Shown here: positions 1 to 8,359 of the stretch, piece by piece
Numbering within the stretch: position 1 is the first letter of the stretch
How the letters are laid out: each line of letters begins with the position of its first letter
From: Dasania phycosphaerae
GTDB taxonomy: Bacteria > Pseudomonadota > Gammaproteobacteria > Pseudomonadales > Dasaniaceae
NCBI RefSeq assembly: GCF_026891035.1
Contig: NZ_JAPTGG010000003.1
Span: 248,001 to 312,000, forward strand
Length of the DNA: 64,000 bases
Direction: 5' to 3'
Notes under the pieces: generated by a model
What the model was told of the DNA's origin: nothing
The model's input: the letters and a program-made list of their open reading frames with translations, nothing else
Databases searched by the model: none
Made by a program: the position numbers and the translations under genes

Positions 1-1606
1 GGTTGGACACATCTTTAAGCTGTGAACTGGCTTGATCAATTTCGGCCACGGAGTGTTCTGAACTTTTGGCAACGTCAGAAATATTAACCACGTTATGGGA
101 TATTTCCTGGGATACGGTTTTTTGTTCGTCAGTGGCGGCGGCGATTTGCGAGTTCATTTCGTTGATCAGCTGTACGGCCTTGGCTATAGCCGTTAATGAC
201 TGGCCAGCTTTGGCGGCGCGCTCCAGCGTGCGGCTCATTTCGTCGGTGCCTTCTGACATAGACTTAACCGCTTCCTGTGCACCACTTTGCAGGCGCTCTA
301 TCATTTGCTGAATTTCCTGCGTGGATTCGGCGGTGCGCTGTGCTAATGAACGTACCTCATCGGCAACAACCGCAAAGCCGCGGCCCTGTTCGCCCGCTCT
401 GGCAGCTTCGATAGCGGCATTAAGTGCTAGTAGGTTAGTTTGTTCGGCAATGCCGCGTATAACGTCTAACACGGTGCCTATGGCAGAGCTGTCGGTTTCA
501 ACACGATTAATCACTTCGCTAGAGGCGTTAATGCGACTGGCTAAGCTGTTAATAGAGTTGATGGTTTCTTCTAATACCGCATTACCATCAATGGTTTCGC
601 GGTTGGCGTCATTGGCGGCGCTGGCAGCTTGTGAGGCGTTGCGGCTAACTTCTTCTATGGCGTGGGTCATTTCAGTGGTAGCGGTGGCGACCTGGTCTGT
701 TTCGCGCGTTTGTACTTTGACGCCTTCACGGGTGATCTCAGTGTTATTAGACAGTGAGTTGGCAAAGTCTTGAATTTGGAAACTGGTGTCACGTACATCC
801 GCCAGTATGCCGCTAAAGCGGTTAACCATGCGCTGGAAGGCTGCTGCTACTTCACCGATTTCATCTTTTTGCTCTATGCTGATTTTAACGGTGAGGTCTT
901 GGTCGGCATCCACCTGCTGGATTAAGGCGCGTAATTCGTTTAGCGGCTTGGAGATAGAGCGGCCCACGATAATGCCGGATACGGTCATCAGCACGGCGGC
1001 AATCAGGCCTAAGGTAATCAATAGATTAAAAGAGTCGTCGTAAATGCTTTGGGCGTTTTGGCGCTCTTGTTTGGCGATATTTAATTGCAACTCGATTAAG
1101 GCGGCAATCTCTGTGGCGATAGGGTCGGTGTATTCGAATAGGTCACCGTTGTAGTCGGTGATCAAGGTGTCACCGTATTCGTCAAAAGCCAAGGTGCTGC
1201 CCATGCTGGCTAATATTTCAGCAGCTTCGTCGATAATGGTGTCGGCGGCACCAAATTTGGAATTGGTAGATTCAACCAGCTTGCGCTCCTCCTCATTAAG
1301 ACGGCTACGGGTATAGCTGGCCCAATTGGTTTTAATCATCTCCTCGCCTTTACGCAGTTCTTTTAAGGCTTCATCAGGGTTTTTCAGGCCATTATCGGCC
1401 TTGTTAATAGCGTTAATAATATCGGTATAACCATCCATAATGGATTTTAGCTGGGTAAGCGGTACTACCCGGTCATCATAGATGCGGCCCACGCCATTAT
1501 TAATAGTTGAGAAAGAGGAGAGTGAAGAGATGACCAATAGAATAATAATGATCAGTGGCACAGCTACCAAAACGGCAAGGCGTTGGCCCACACTAAGTCT
1601 ATTCAT
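1..1606 (-). CDS. Methyl-accepting chemotaxis protein (3' end off window)
   Basis: The gene reads leftward from an ATG at 1606 and has no stop before base 1, so its C-terminus lies outside the window. About 535 codons are present. They give a first membrane helix near residues 10-31, a periplasmic four-helix-type sensor region to about 190, a second helix near 193-215, a HAMP linker to about 268, and then the long cytoplasmic signalling coiled coil. The conserved hairpin tip for CheA/CheW contact (GRGFAVVADEVRSLA) lies at roughly 330-370 on the plus strand. It should sense a periplasmic or membrane signal and drive chemotaxis-like or related output. The ligand cannot be told from sequence, and no che genes are nearby. 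Confidence 0.93.
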   Translation of the reverse strand, partial: MNRLSVGQRLAVLVAVPLIIIILLVISSLSSFSTINNGVGRIYDDRVVPLTQLKSIMDGYTDIINAINKADNGLKNPDEALKELRKGEEMIKTNWASYTRSRLNEEERKLVESTNSKFGAADTIIDEAAEILASMGSTLAFDEYGDTLITDYNGDLFEYTDPIATEIAALIELQLNIAKQERQNAQSIYDDSFNLLITLGLIAAVLMTVSGIIVGRSISKPLNELRALIQQVDADQDLTVKISIEQKDEIGEVAAAFQRMVNRFSGILADVRDTSFQIQDFANSLSNNTEITREGVKVQTRETDQVATATTEMTHAIEEVSRNASQAASAANDANRETIDGNAVLEETINSINSLASRINASSEVINRVETDSSAIGTVLDVIRGIAEQTNLLALNAAIEAARAGEQGRGFAVVADEVRSLAQRTAESTQEIQQMIERLQSGAQEAVKSMSEGTDEMSRTLERAAKAGQSLTAIAKAVQLINEMNSQIAAATDEQKTVSQEISHNVVNISDVAKSSEHSVAEIDQASSQLKDVSN

Positions 1607-1746
1607 GATTAATACCTGTTCTCTTGTAATGCATTGCGCAAATGATTAAGCGATTCCGTGAAAGTAGATGTCGGCCAATGAGCCAATGCCTTTAATGTTT
1701 AATTACTTATAGCGACATTAGGCTAAACATTAGCAGGCACTTGGTC

Positions 1747-2418
1747 TCAACAGTGTAGCTGTTTTACACCATTTTGAGTGGCTAACAATAATATATCCGC
1801 AGGGCGTTGGGCAAATAGGCCGTTAGTAACCACTCCGGTAATTTGATTGATGGCGCTTTCTACCGCCAGGGCGTCGGCAATAGCAAAATTATAGACATCG
1901 AGAATGATATTGCCGTTGTCAGTGCTTACGCCTTGACGGTAGACCGGGTCACCGCCTAACTTCACCAACTCACGTGCAACATGGCTGCGGGCCATGGGGA
2001 TAACCTCTACCGGCAGTGGGAAGCTGCCCAAGGTGTCGACTAACTTGCTTTCGTCGGCGATACAGACAAACTCTTTGGCGCAGGCGGCGACAATTTTTTC
2101 GCGAGTAAGCGCCGCGCCACCACCTTTGATCAGCTGCAGTTGATGATTGCTTTCGTCAGCGCCGTCTATATAAAAGCTGATTTCATCCACGCTGTTTAAA
2201 TCAAATACGGGTATGCCGTGTTGCTTTAAGCGCTGAGCTGAGGCCTCTGAGCTGGCTACGGTGGCATTAACCTCGGCTTTAATTTCAGCTAAGTAATCGA
2301 TGAAGTAGTTAGCGGTGGAGCCAGTACCTATGCCTATCACCGTGTGCTCATCGATGTGGGGCTTTATATAATCCAATGCGGCTTTGGCTACGGCTTGTTT
2401 TAACTCGTCTTGGGTCAT
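1747..2418 (-). CDS. rpiA: Ribose-5-phosphate isomerase A
   Basis: This 223-residue cytosolic enzyme interconverts ribose 5-phosphate and ribulose 5-phosphate in the non-oxidative pentose phosphate pathway. Family motifs are clear: GIGTGSTANYFID near the N-terminus binds phosphate, DGADE carries the catalytic acids, and KGGGAALTREKI follows. The length matches the E. coli enzyme (219). It is divergent from ilvA, with about 200 bp between their starts. The rpiA-ilvA pairing is common in Pseudomonas and relatives. Confidence 0.97.
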   Translation of the reverse strand: MTQDELKQAVAKAALDYIKPHIDEHTVIGIGTGSTANYFIDYLAEIKAEVNATVASSEASAQRLKQHGIPVFDLNSVDEISFYIDGADESNHQLQLIKGGGAALTREKIVAACAKEFVCIADESKLVDTLGSFPLPVEVIPMARSHVARELVKLGGDPVYRQGVSTDNGNIILDVYNFAIADALAVESAINQITGVVTNGLFAQRPADILLLATQNGVKQLHC

Positions 2419-2618
2419 GTTGGGGCTCTGTGCTGGTGGTGTGAAGGCCCTAATTATAGAGAGCTGCAGCGCGAATGGAAAAGATATCTCGGTTTTGAGT
2501 CATTTTTTTATAGGCTAAGGCCCGCCAGACCAGCTTTGTGCTGAATTTTTTTGTGCAAGCGATTACTATGGCAGGCTGACGTCCTCATCACTATTTATTT
2601 CTTGGGAGTTTGCTTGCC

Positions 2619-4142
2619 ATGCCGCAGCGCTATATCAAAAAAATACTCGAAGCCCGTGTCTACGATGTGGCCATAGAGACGCCAATTGATAAAGCTCCCG
2701 CCCTGTCTAAGCGCTTTAATAATGAAATTTTGCTTAAGCGTGAAGATTTACAGCCGGTATTCTCCTTTAAGCTGCGCGGTGCCTACAACAAGATGATGCA
2801 CCTTAGTGAAGAGCAGCTCAGCAAAGGGGTGGTGGCCGCCTCGGCGGGCAACCATGCTCAGGGCTTGTCTATGGCAGCCTTAAAAATGGGGGTGAAGGCC
2901 ACCATAGTGATGCCCAAAACCACCCCGCAAATCAAAGTGGATGCTGTGCGCAGCCGCGGTGCCAAGGTGGTGCTGCACGGTGACACCTTTGATGAGGCCT
3001 CTAAACACGCCTATCAATTGATGGAGCAAAAAGGTCTGGTCTTTGTGCACCCCTATGATGACCCCGAGGTAATTGCCGGCCAAGGCACCATAGGCATGGA
3101 AATTTTACGCCAGCATAACGGCCCGCTAGATGCGGTGTTTGTGCCGGTAGGCGGCGGCGGTTTATTAGCCGGTGTGGCCGCCTATATCAAATACCTGCGC
3201 CCGGATATCAAGGTGATAGGGGTAGAGCCAGAGGATGCAGCTTGTCTTAAGCTGGCCATGGAAAAGGGCAGGCGCGCGGTCTTACCGCAGGTAGGTATTT
3301 TTGCCGACGGTGTGGCAGTGGCACAAATAGGCAAAGAGACCTTTAGGGTGATACGCAAAACCGTGGATGCGGTGATTACCGCCAATACCGATGAAATCTG
3401 CGCAGCCATTAAAGATATCTTCGACGATACCCGCTCCATAGCCGAGCCCGCCGGTGCGCTAGCTTTAGCGGGCCTGAAAAAATATATAGAGCAAAACGGC
3501 TGCCAGGGGCAGACGCTATTGGCCATAGATAGTGGTGCCAATACTAACTTTGACCGTTTGCGTTATATTTCGGAGCGCACGGAAATTGGCGAAAAGCGCG
3601 AGGCTATACTCAGCGTGATTATCCCCGAGCGCCCGGGCAGCTTTAAGCGCTTTTGTAGTGACTTGGGCAAGCGCAATATCACCGAATTTAATTACCGCTA
3701 TGCTTCGCAAAAAGAGGCCAGTATTTTTGTGGGGGTGCAAACCTCGGGGCAGCCGGAGGACAGGGAGGAGCTGGTGCAGGCCTTGGCCGATAAGGGCTAC
3801 CAAGTGACCGACCTCACCGATAATGAAATGGCTAAACTGCATGTGCGTCATATGGTGGGCGGGCATGCGCCTTTTGCCGCGGGAGAAGAGGTGTTGTATC
3901 GCTTTGAGTTTCCCGAGCGCCCCGGTGCTTTGGATAAATTTCTGGCCTGCTTAGGCAGCCGCTGGAATATTTCCATGTTCCACTACCGCAATCATGGTTC
4001 GGCCTATGGCCGGGTGTTAGTGGGTATGCAAGTGCCCAAAAAACAGCGCAAACAGTTAAAGCCCTTCTTTGATAAGCTGGGTTATAACTACACCGATGAA
4101 AGTGATAACTGCGCTTATCAGCAGTTTCTCAGCGCTCAGTAG
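2619..4142 (+). CDS. ilvA: Threonine ammonia-lyase, biosynthetic (threonine deaminase)
   Basis: IlvA converts threonine to 2-oxobutanoate, the first step towards isoleucine, using PLP. I chose the ATG at 2619 because GGGAG at 2604-2608 sits 10 bases upstream. The in-frame TTG at 2610 would be only one base from that site. The product is 507 residues (E. coli 514). The PLP lysine lies in SFKLRGAYNKM, the substrate loop is SAGNHAQG, and the glycine-rich phosphate loop is GGGGLLAG. Two ACT-like regulatory domains occupy the last 170 or so residues (beginning near AILSVIIPERPGS and YRFEFPERPGA), so isoleucine feedback control is expected. ilvD of the same pathway lies about 24 kb downstream. Confidence 0.97.
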   Translation: MPQRYIKKILEARVYDVAIETPIDKAPALSKRFNNEILLKREDLQPVFSFKLRGAYNKMMHLSEEQLSKGVVAASAGNHAQGLSMAALKMGVKATIVMPKTTPQIKVDAVRSRGAKVVLHGDTFDEASKHAYQLMEQKGLVFVHPYDDPEVIAGQGTIGMEILRQHNGPLDAVFVPVGGGGLLAGVAAYIKYLRPDIKVIGVEPEDAACLKLAMEKGRRAVLPQVGIFADGVAVAQIGKETFRVIRKTVDAVITANTDEICAAIKDIFDDTRSIAEPAGALALAGLKKYIEQNGCQGQTLLAIDSGANTNFDRLRYISERTEIGEKREAILSVIIPERPGSFKRFCSDLGKRNITEFNYRYASQKEASIFVGVQTSGQPEDREELVQALADKGYQVTDLTDNEMAKLHVRHMVGGHAPFAAGEEVLYRFEFPERPGALDKFLACLGSRWNISMFHYRNHGSAYGRVLVGMQVPKKQRKQLKPFFDKLGYNYTDESDNCAYQQFLSAQ

Positions 4143-4173
4143 TATCGGTGTTAGCCGTAAATGTGGAGTTTTT

Positions 4174-4218
4174 AGGGCTTTTTGTGAGTTTTTTTGTTAA
4201 ATAATTACAAAAAGCCCT
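4174..4218. repeat. Inverted repeat downstream of ilvA
   Basis: A perfect 12-base inverted repeat (AGGGCTTTTTGT at 4174-4185, its complement at 4207-4218) encloses a T-rich 21-base loop. It lies about 30 bases past the ilvA stop and could act as an ilvA transcription end, although the T-run is in the loop and not after the stem. The rest of the gap from 4143 to 4440 shows no convincing gene. Confidence 0.4.
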
Positions 4219-4446
4219 GCAAAAACTGGCGGATTGGCAATTACTCTGCCAGTATTTTGAGCCCAGCTGTAATGCTGCTGTTATTGGTAGCCCCATGTGG
4301 TTTATGGTGGCAGCAGTTAGTTGTAGTAGCTCGGTGGTATAAAAACAATAAAAAACGATGCCCAATGTTTATCGATTGCCCCCATAGCATGATTTTCGAT
4401 AGCCGTATCTTGTTAATCGTTTAGGCAAATGCCTAATGCGCGCCAG

Positions 4447-4498
4447 CTTGTGATGTACTTGTGATGTAGTTAACAGGCGGGCTTGTGAGCCTATCACA
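4447..4498. promoter_or_regulatory. Cluster of TGTGA half-sites (possible operator)
   Basis: An 11-base unit, CTTGTGATGTA, is repeated in direct tandem at 4447-4457 and 4458-4468, about one helical turn apart. A third CTTGTGA occurs at 4482-4488 and faces TCACA at 4494-4498 with five bases between. The half-site resembles CRP/Vfr boxes, but the palindrome has a 5-base rather than the usual 6-base spacer. The cluster lies about 100-150 bases upstream of the small ORF at 4596. Binding by any regulator is inference. Confidence 0.3.
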
Positions 4499-4595
4499 GG
4501 AACGAGGATTGGCTTTGCGCCGGTGGGATTTATTCCTTAATGTGCAGGGAGTGGCTAATTGATTGAAAGCCCGAAACAGGGTTTAGGAGAGAACA

Positions 4596-4688
4596 GTGTT
4601 AACCAAAGTTGATTCACTAACGATATTAATGATTGTATTTAGCGTGGGTACCGTACTAACGGGCACCCTGCAGATGTATTTAGCGTAA
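4596..4688 (+). CDS. Putative 30-residue single-span membrane protein
   Basis: A GTG start at 4596 is preceded by a near-perfect ribosome binding site (AGGAGAG at 4585-4591). The 30-codon frame ends with TAA at 4686-4688. The peptide begins MLTKVDSL and then runs as one hydrophobic helix (about residues 8-25) with only uncharged residues, ending in QMYLA. That is the shape of a bacterial small membrane protein. It ends 10 bases from the stop of the convergent ygfA gene. No family is recognised. Support is the binding site plus the helix, and conservation has not been tested. Confidence 0.5.
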   Translation: MLTKVDSLTILMIVFSVGTVLTGTLQMYLA

Positions 4689-4698
4689 GTTTTGTTCG

Positions 4699-5295
4699 CT
4701 AAATAATTAATAACTCTTTATCGGTGGCTACCGCCGATAAAGGGATATCCCAGCTCGCTAGCTCTAGCGTCGCCACTTCCTGACAATGATGTGCCAAACC
4801 CAGTAATTTAGGGTGTTCAGTGCTGCTTGACTGTTGCAGCCAGGCAAAGGTTCGGTCGTAAAAACCACCCCCCATACCCAAGCGGCCGCCGCTGCGGTCA
4901 AAGCCCACCAGCGGCATTAACACCAAATCCAGTGCTGCAACGGGAATATAGTCGGGATGGCTGGGCTCAGGTATGGCATAGCGGTTGAGGGTGAGCTTGT
5001 CACCGGGGCGGTAGCGGCTAAAGCGCAGGCTGTTGTTGGGGCATAGCACGGGTAGGTAGCAGTGCTTGCCTGCGGCCACGGCGTTTTCAAGTATGTATTG
5101 GGGGTCTATCTCGCCATCGTTAGCCAAGTACAGAGCGATATGCTGGGCAGTACGGTAATAAGGGCTATGGCTGATAAGCTCAGCGAGTTGCTGGCTGGCG
5201 AGTTGCTGTTGTTGGCTGCTGAGGTCATTGCGCAGGCTGCGCAAGTGTTGTCGTAGCTGGCGTTTTTGCTGTTCTAATTGTTCTGGGCTACTCAC
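4699..5295 (-). CDS. ygfA: 5-formyltetrahydrofolate cyclo-ligase
   Basis: This enzyme uses ATP to convert 5-formyl-THF to 5,10-methenyl-THF and returns a storage folate to the one-carbon pool. The 198-residue product carries the family signature near the C-terminus (LVLMPLVGFDRSGGRLGMGGGFYDR in two blocks, about 128-152) and the basic N-terminal RQHLRSLR region. The start codon is GTG with no strong ribosome binding site, but the N-terminus aligns to the family's usual beginning. It lies directly downstream of 6S RNA, the arrangement seen in E. coli ssrS-ygfA, where the two are co-transcribed. Confidence 0.96.
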   Translation of the reverse strand: MSSPEQLEQQKRQLRQHLRSLRNDLSSQQQQLASQQLAELISHSPYYRTAQHIALYLANDGEIDPQYILENAVAAGKHCYLPVLCPNNSLRFSRYRPGDKLTLNRYAIPEPSHPDYIPVAALDLVLMPLVGFDRSGGRLGMGGGFYDRTFAWLQQSSSTEHPKLLGLAHHCQEVATLELASWDIPLSAVATDKELLII

Positions 5296-5360
5296 AGATG
5301 AAACCGGCCTTAGGATTATTATGCTGTTGCTGGGTGGCTAGTTGGTGCGGTTTGAATAGG

Positions 5361-5538
5361 GCTCTCCCTGTCTACCGCTGGCGGTCTGGCCCTTGAACCC
5401 AGCGGTTCAAGGTGGTGGTTTCTGACTAGTATCGGGCTTTCCGTCAAGCGGACAGGCACGCCAACAAGGCGAGAAACCCCCGGGTATATAAGCATCGGCT
5501 CAGGGGTCTGAACTACCTGGCAAATAGACGAGAGAGCT
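5361..5538 (-). ncRNA. ssrS: 6S RNA
   Basis: 6S RNA mimics an open promoter and sequesters sigma-70 RNA polymerase in stationary phase. The minus strand carries the hallmark blocks: CCCCTGAGCCGAT on the 5' side of the central bubble, and a CCTTGAACC/GGTTCAAGG hairpin on the 3' side. The outer closing stem pairs GCTCTC at the 5' end (5537-5532) with GAGAGC at the 3' end (5366-5361). The length of about 178 bases matches E. coli (about 184). The ends are set by this stem and by the promoter just upstream. Its position between zapA and ygfA is the canonical one. Confidence 0.94.
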
Positions 5539-5544
5539 GGGCTA

Positions 5545-5573
5545 ATTATAGAGGGTATTGGCAGAGGAAAGAA
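5545..5573 (-). promoter_or_regulatory. 6S RNA promoter
   Basis: A consensus -10 box, TATAAT, lies on the minus strand at 5550-5545. The expected first base of 6S RNA is about seven bases downstream. A weak -35 (TTCTTT, 5573-5568) stands 17 bases upstream, just at the end of zapA. Confidence 0.65.
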
Positions 5574-5575
5574 GG

Positions 5576-5890
5576 CTAGCCTATATCTAATTGGCGAAAG
5601 CGGTGCAGGGCCTCATCAATTTTATTGCCCAGCTTGTTGATCTGGTCGCTGTTAGCCTTAGAGGCTGCGCCGGTTTGCGGGCCATTTTCCAATAGCTCAT
5701 GGCTGATATTAAGCGCCGCCATTACCGCGATGCGCTCCACGCCCAAGACCTTGCCCGACTTACGTATGCCGGCCATTTTTTGATCTAAATAGGCTGCGGA
5801 TTGCTGCAACGCCTGTTCCTGGCCCTCGGGGCAAGCGATTTGATAATCTTTGCCTAGGATTTTTACAGTCACGGTGCCGTTGCTACTCAT
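5576..5890 (-). CDS. zapA: Cell division protein ZapA
   Basis: ZapA crosslinks FtsZ filaments at the division ring. The 104-residue product has the N-terminal beta region (TVTVKILGKDYQIACPEGQE), the conserved RIAVMAALNISHELL helix and a C-terminal coiled coil. I chose the ATG at 5890, which gives the family's usual MSSxxTVTV start with AAGAGA upstream. An in-frame ATG at 5914 would overlap the previous stop as TAATG and add eight residues. It forms an operon with the ZapB-like gene upstream and precedes 6S RNA. Confidence 0.95.
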   Translation of the reverse strand: MSSNGTVTVKILGKDYQIACPEGQEQALQQSAAYLDQKMAGIRKSGKVLGVERIAVMAALNISHELLENGPQTGAASKANSDQINKLGNKIDEALHRFRQLDIG

Positions 5891-5913
5891 GTGTAGGTCT
5901 CTTGCTGGTCGCA

Positions 5914-6123
5914 TTAAGATTCTTGTTCTATGGCTTTTAATTTGGTGATCATGGCTTCAACGCGGTTGCGCGCGATATCCGTTTTTTCTATTAACTGCTC
6001 GCGCTCCTGTTGCCAGTTTCTGGCCTCAGCTTTGAGCTTGCGGTTTTCGCTGTCTAGCTGGCCGCAAAACTCAATCAAGTCTTCAATTTTCTTGCTTAGC
6101 GCTTTCAAATTGTGATCGTCCAT
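5914..6123 (-). CDS. TIGR02449-family ZapB-like coiled-coil protein
   Basis: This 69-residue cytosolic protein is almost entirely a charged coiled coil (KKIEDLIEFCGQLDSENRKLKAEARNWQ in heptads). It resembles ZapB and matches the small TIGR02449 family found immediately before zapA in Pseudomonas-like genomes. A role with ZapA at the FtsZ ring is inferred from this linkage. Its TAA overlaps an ATG at the start of the zapA reading region, which suggests coupling. Confidence 0.85.
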   Translation of the reverse strand: MDDHNLKALSKKIEDLIEFCGQLDSENRKLKAEARNWQQEREQLIEKTDIARNRVEAMITKLKAIEQES

Positions 6124-6374
6124 TCGCCTAGTCTAATAAAGGTTTAGTCACCGCTTAATATAGTTGCGCAAAGCGGTGGGGTCAATGTAATAAATCTTAA
6201 TAATTTCAATAACCTGCCGAGGGTTTTGAAAAATGTGCGCAAGTTTGCGTTTGCTCACTGTAGGCCAGCTGGGCAGAGGGGTGTCGATTTTGTGGTAGCA
6301 AGGCGCTAAGATGCCGCCATAGCAGTGTGAACTGCATTTTATCCCCGTATTTTTATCTCCACATTGAGTTTTTT

Positions 6375-7019
6375 ATGTCTGAGCTAGCGACACCGAATTT
6401 TGATGACTTAGCCACCGTGTTTTGGCGCCTAGGTTCCATGTTACCCCCCAGTCAATTGCAGGGTTATTTAATGGGCCAGCTGGCGGTGGGGGCAGAGCTG
6501 GCGGAGCCCGAGTGGTTGGAGCAAGCTTGGCGATTGATTGATGGTGTAGAGCCCGGCAGTGATGAAGACAATCAACTCTTAAGCGAATTATTGGCGACTA
6601 CCCAGGCTATCTTTGCCGAAGGCAGCTTAAACGCGCAATTATTATTGCCCGATGATGATATAGAGCTTAGTCAGCGGGTAGAGTGCCTAGGCTTTTGGTG
6701 TCAGGGTTTTCTGACCGGCTTTGCCTTAGCCGGTAAGCAAAAACAAAGTGACCAAGGTCAACAGGCTTACTCTAATGAAGTGTCTGAGGCCTTAAGTGAT
6801 ATGGCAGCCATAGCTCAAATTGGTTTAAGCGAAGAGGATGGCAGCGAGCAAAGCGAAAGCGATTTTTTTGAGGTATTAGAATATGTGCGCCTGGCGGCAA
6901 TGAATATTTACTTTGAGTGCCTGCCCAAACAAGAGCCGCCCGCCGCTGAAGCTGCCCCCAAAACAGAGTCGGCTACCGGCAGCGCGGCGCATTTATTTTC
7001 TAAAAAACAATTACACTAA
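6375..7019 (+). CDS. ygfB: UPF0149 family protein YgfB
   Basis: The 214-residue product is an all-helical UPF0149/YgfB protein, with the typical acidic character, a QLQGYLMGQLAVG block near the N-terminus and CLGFWCQGFLTGFALAG in the middle. YgfB proteins sit before pepP in many gammaproteobacteria; in Pseudomonas aeruginosa YgfB is known to affect ampicillin resistance through the AmpDh3 promoter. The ATG at 6375 (MSELATPNFDDL) fits family N-termini better than the upstream in-frame start at 6327. It begins the ygfB-pepP-ubiH-ubiI operon. Confidence 0.9.
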   Translation: MSELATPNFDDLATVFWRLGSMLPPSQLQGYLMGQLAVGAELAEPEWLEQAWRLIDGVEPGSDEDNQLLSELLATTQAIFAEGSLNAQLLLPDDDIELSQRVECLGFWCQGFLTGFALAGKQKQSDQGQQAYSNEVSEALSDMAAIAQIGLSEEDGSEQSESDFFEVLEYVRLAAMNIYFECLPKQEPPAAEAAPKTESATGSAAHLFSKKQLH

Positions 7020-7036
7020 TAGTTTGAATAGCCTTC

Positions 7037-8359
7037 ATGACAAAAATATCAAAACAGGAATTTGCTAGGCGCCGTAAAAACTTAATGGCGCAAATGGAAG
7101 CCGATAGTATTGCCATAGTGCCTGCTGCCAAAGAGGTAATCCGCAATCGCGATTGCGAGTATCACTTTCGTCAAGACAGCGATTTTTATTATTTAACCGG
7201 CTTTGCCGAGCCCGATGCGGTGTTGCTATTAATTCCCGGCCGTGAACACGGCGAAACCATAGTCTTTTGCCGTGAACGCGACCCTAAAATGGAATTGTGG
7301 AATGGCTATCGCGCAGGCCCCGAAGGGGTGTGTGCGGATTACGCGGCCGACGATGCTTTTCCGGTTAGCGATATAGATGATATCTTGCCGGGCCTGCTAG
7401 AGGGCCGCGAGCGAGTGTATTACTCCATGGGCCGCCATCAGGATTTTGATAGGCGAGTCATGGGCTGGGTAAACACCATACGCTCAAAAGTCAGATCGGG
7501 CGCGCACCCCCCGGGTGAGTTTTTAGATTTGGATCACCTGCTACACGATTTGCGCCTTTATAAAAGCGCCGCCGAAATACGCATTATGCGCAAGGCGGGT
7601 GAATTATCCGCCCAGGCTCATAAGCGTGCTATGAAAATCTGTAAGCCGGGTTTAATGGAGTATCAATTAGAGGCCGAGATACTGCATGAGTTTGCACGCA
7701 ACGGTGCCCGTTTTCCCGCCTACTCCACCATAGTGGGGGCCGGTAAAAATGGCTGCGTACTGCATTACATAGACAATAACTGCAAAATCAAAGACGGCGA
7801 TTTAATTTTAATCGACGCCGGTTGTGAGCTAGAGCATTACGCCGCCGATATTACTCGCACTTTTCCCGCCAACGGCAAATTCAGCAAAGAGCAAAAAGCC
7901 CTATACAACATAGTGCTAGATGCTCAGCAGCAGGCTATAGCCACGATTAAACCCGGCAACCACTGGAATCAATCCCACGACATTACTGTGCGGGTGATTA
8001 CCCAGGGCTTACTGGATTTAGGTTTATTAAAAGGCAAGTTAGATAAGCTAATCGCCGATGAAGCCTATAAAGATTTTTATATGCACCGCGCCGGTCACTG
8101 GCTGGGTATGGATGTACACGATGTGGGTGATTACAAAGTCGCCGATGAATGGCGGGTGCTGGAAGAGGGTATGGTGATGACCGTAGAGCCTGGTATCTAT
8201 GTCGCCCCCGATAATATGAAGGTCGCAAAAAAATGGCGCGGCATAGGTATACGCATAGAGGACGATATAGTCGTGACCAAAGACGGCTGTGAAAACCTTA
8301 CCGCTGCAGCCCCCAAAACCGTTGCTGAAATAGAAGCCTTTATGTCGGCCGCCCGTTAA
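7037..8359 (+). CDS. pepP: Xaa-Pro aminopeptidase P
   Basis: PepP removes N-terminal residues that precede proline. The 440-residue product matches E. coli PepP (441). An N-terminal creatinase-like domain (to about 175) is followed by the pita-bread metallopeptidase domain. All five metal ligands are visible: Asp in LILIDAGCE, Asp in AADITRTFP, His in HRAGHWLGMDVHD, Glu in TVEPGIYV and Glu in GIRIEDD. Two manganese ions are expected. The TAA overlaps the next ATG (TAATG), so ubiH is probably translated by coupling. Confidence 0.97.
   Translation: MTKISKQEFARRRKNLMAQMEADSIAIVPAAKEVIRNRDCEYHFRQDSDFYYLTGFAEPDAVLLLIPGREHGETIVFCRERDPKMELWNGYRAGPEGVCADYAADDAFPVSDIDDILPGLLEGRERVYYSMGRHQDFDRRVMGWVNTIRSKVRSGAHPPGEFLDLDHLLHDLRLYKSAAEIRIMRKAGELSAQAHKRAMKICKPGLMEYQLEAEILHEFARNGARFPAYSTIVGAGKNGCVLHYIDNNCKIKDGDLILIDAGCELEHYAADITRTFPANGKFSKEQKALYNIVLDAQQQAIATIKPGNHWNQSHDITVRVITQGLLDLGLLKGKLDKLIADEAYKDFYMHRAGHWLGMDVHDVGDYKVADEWRVLEEGMVMTVEPGIYVAPDNMKVAKKWRGIGIRIEDDIVVTKDGCENLTAAAPKTVAEIEAFMSAAR

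Noticed and set aside
2610..2618. TTG as the ilvA start.
   Set aside because: It lies one base from GGGAG, too close for initiation; the ATG at 2619 is correctly spaced and fits the family N-terminus.
4194..4424. A 76-codon plus-strand frame downstream of ilvA.
   Set aside because: It has no ribosome binding site, odd composition and covers an inverted repeat; nothing suggests protein.
4484..4498. TGTGA-N5-TCACA as a true CRP site.
   Set aside because: The CRP consensus has six central bases; with five the half-sites are on a different helical face. Kept only as a weak operator candidate.
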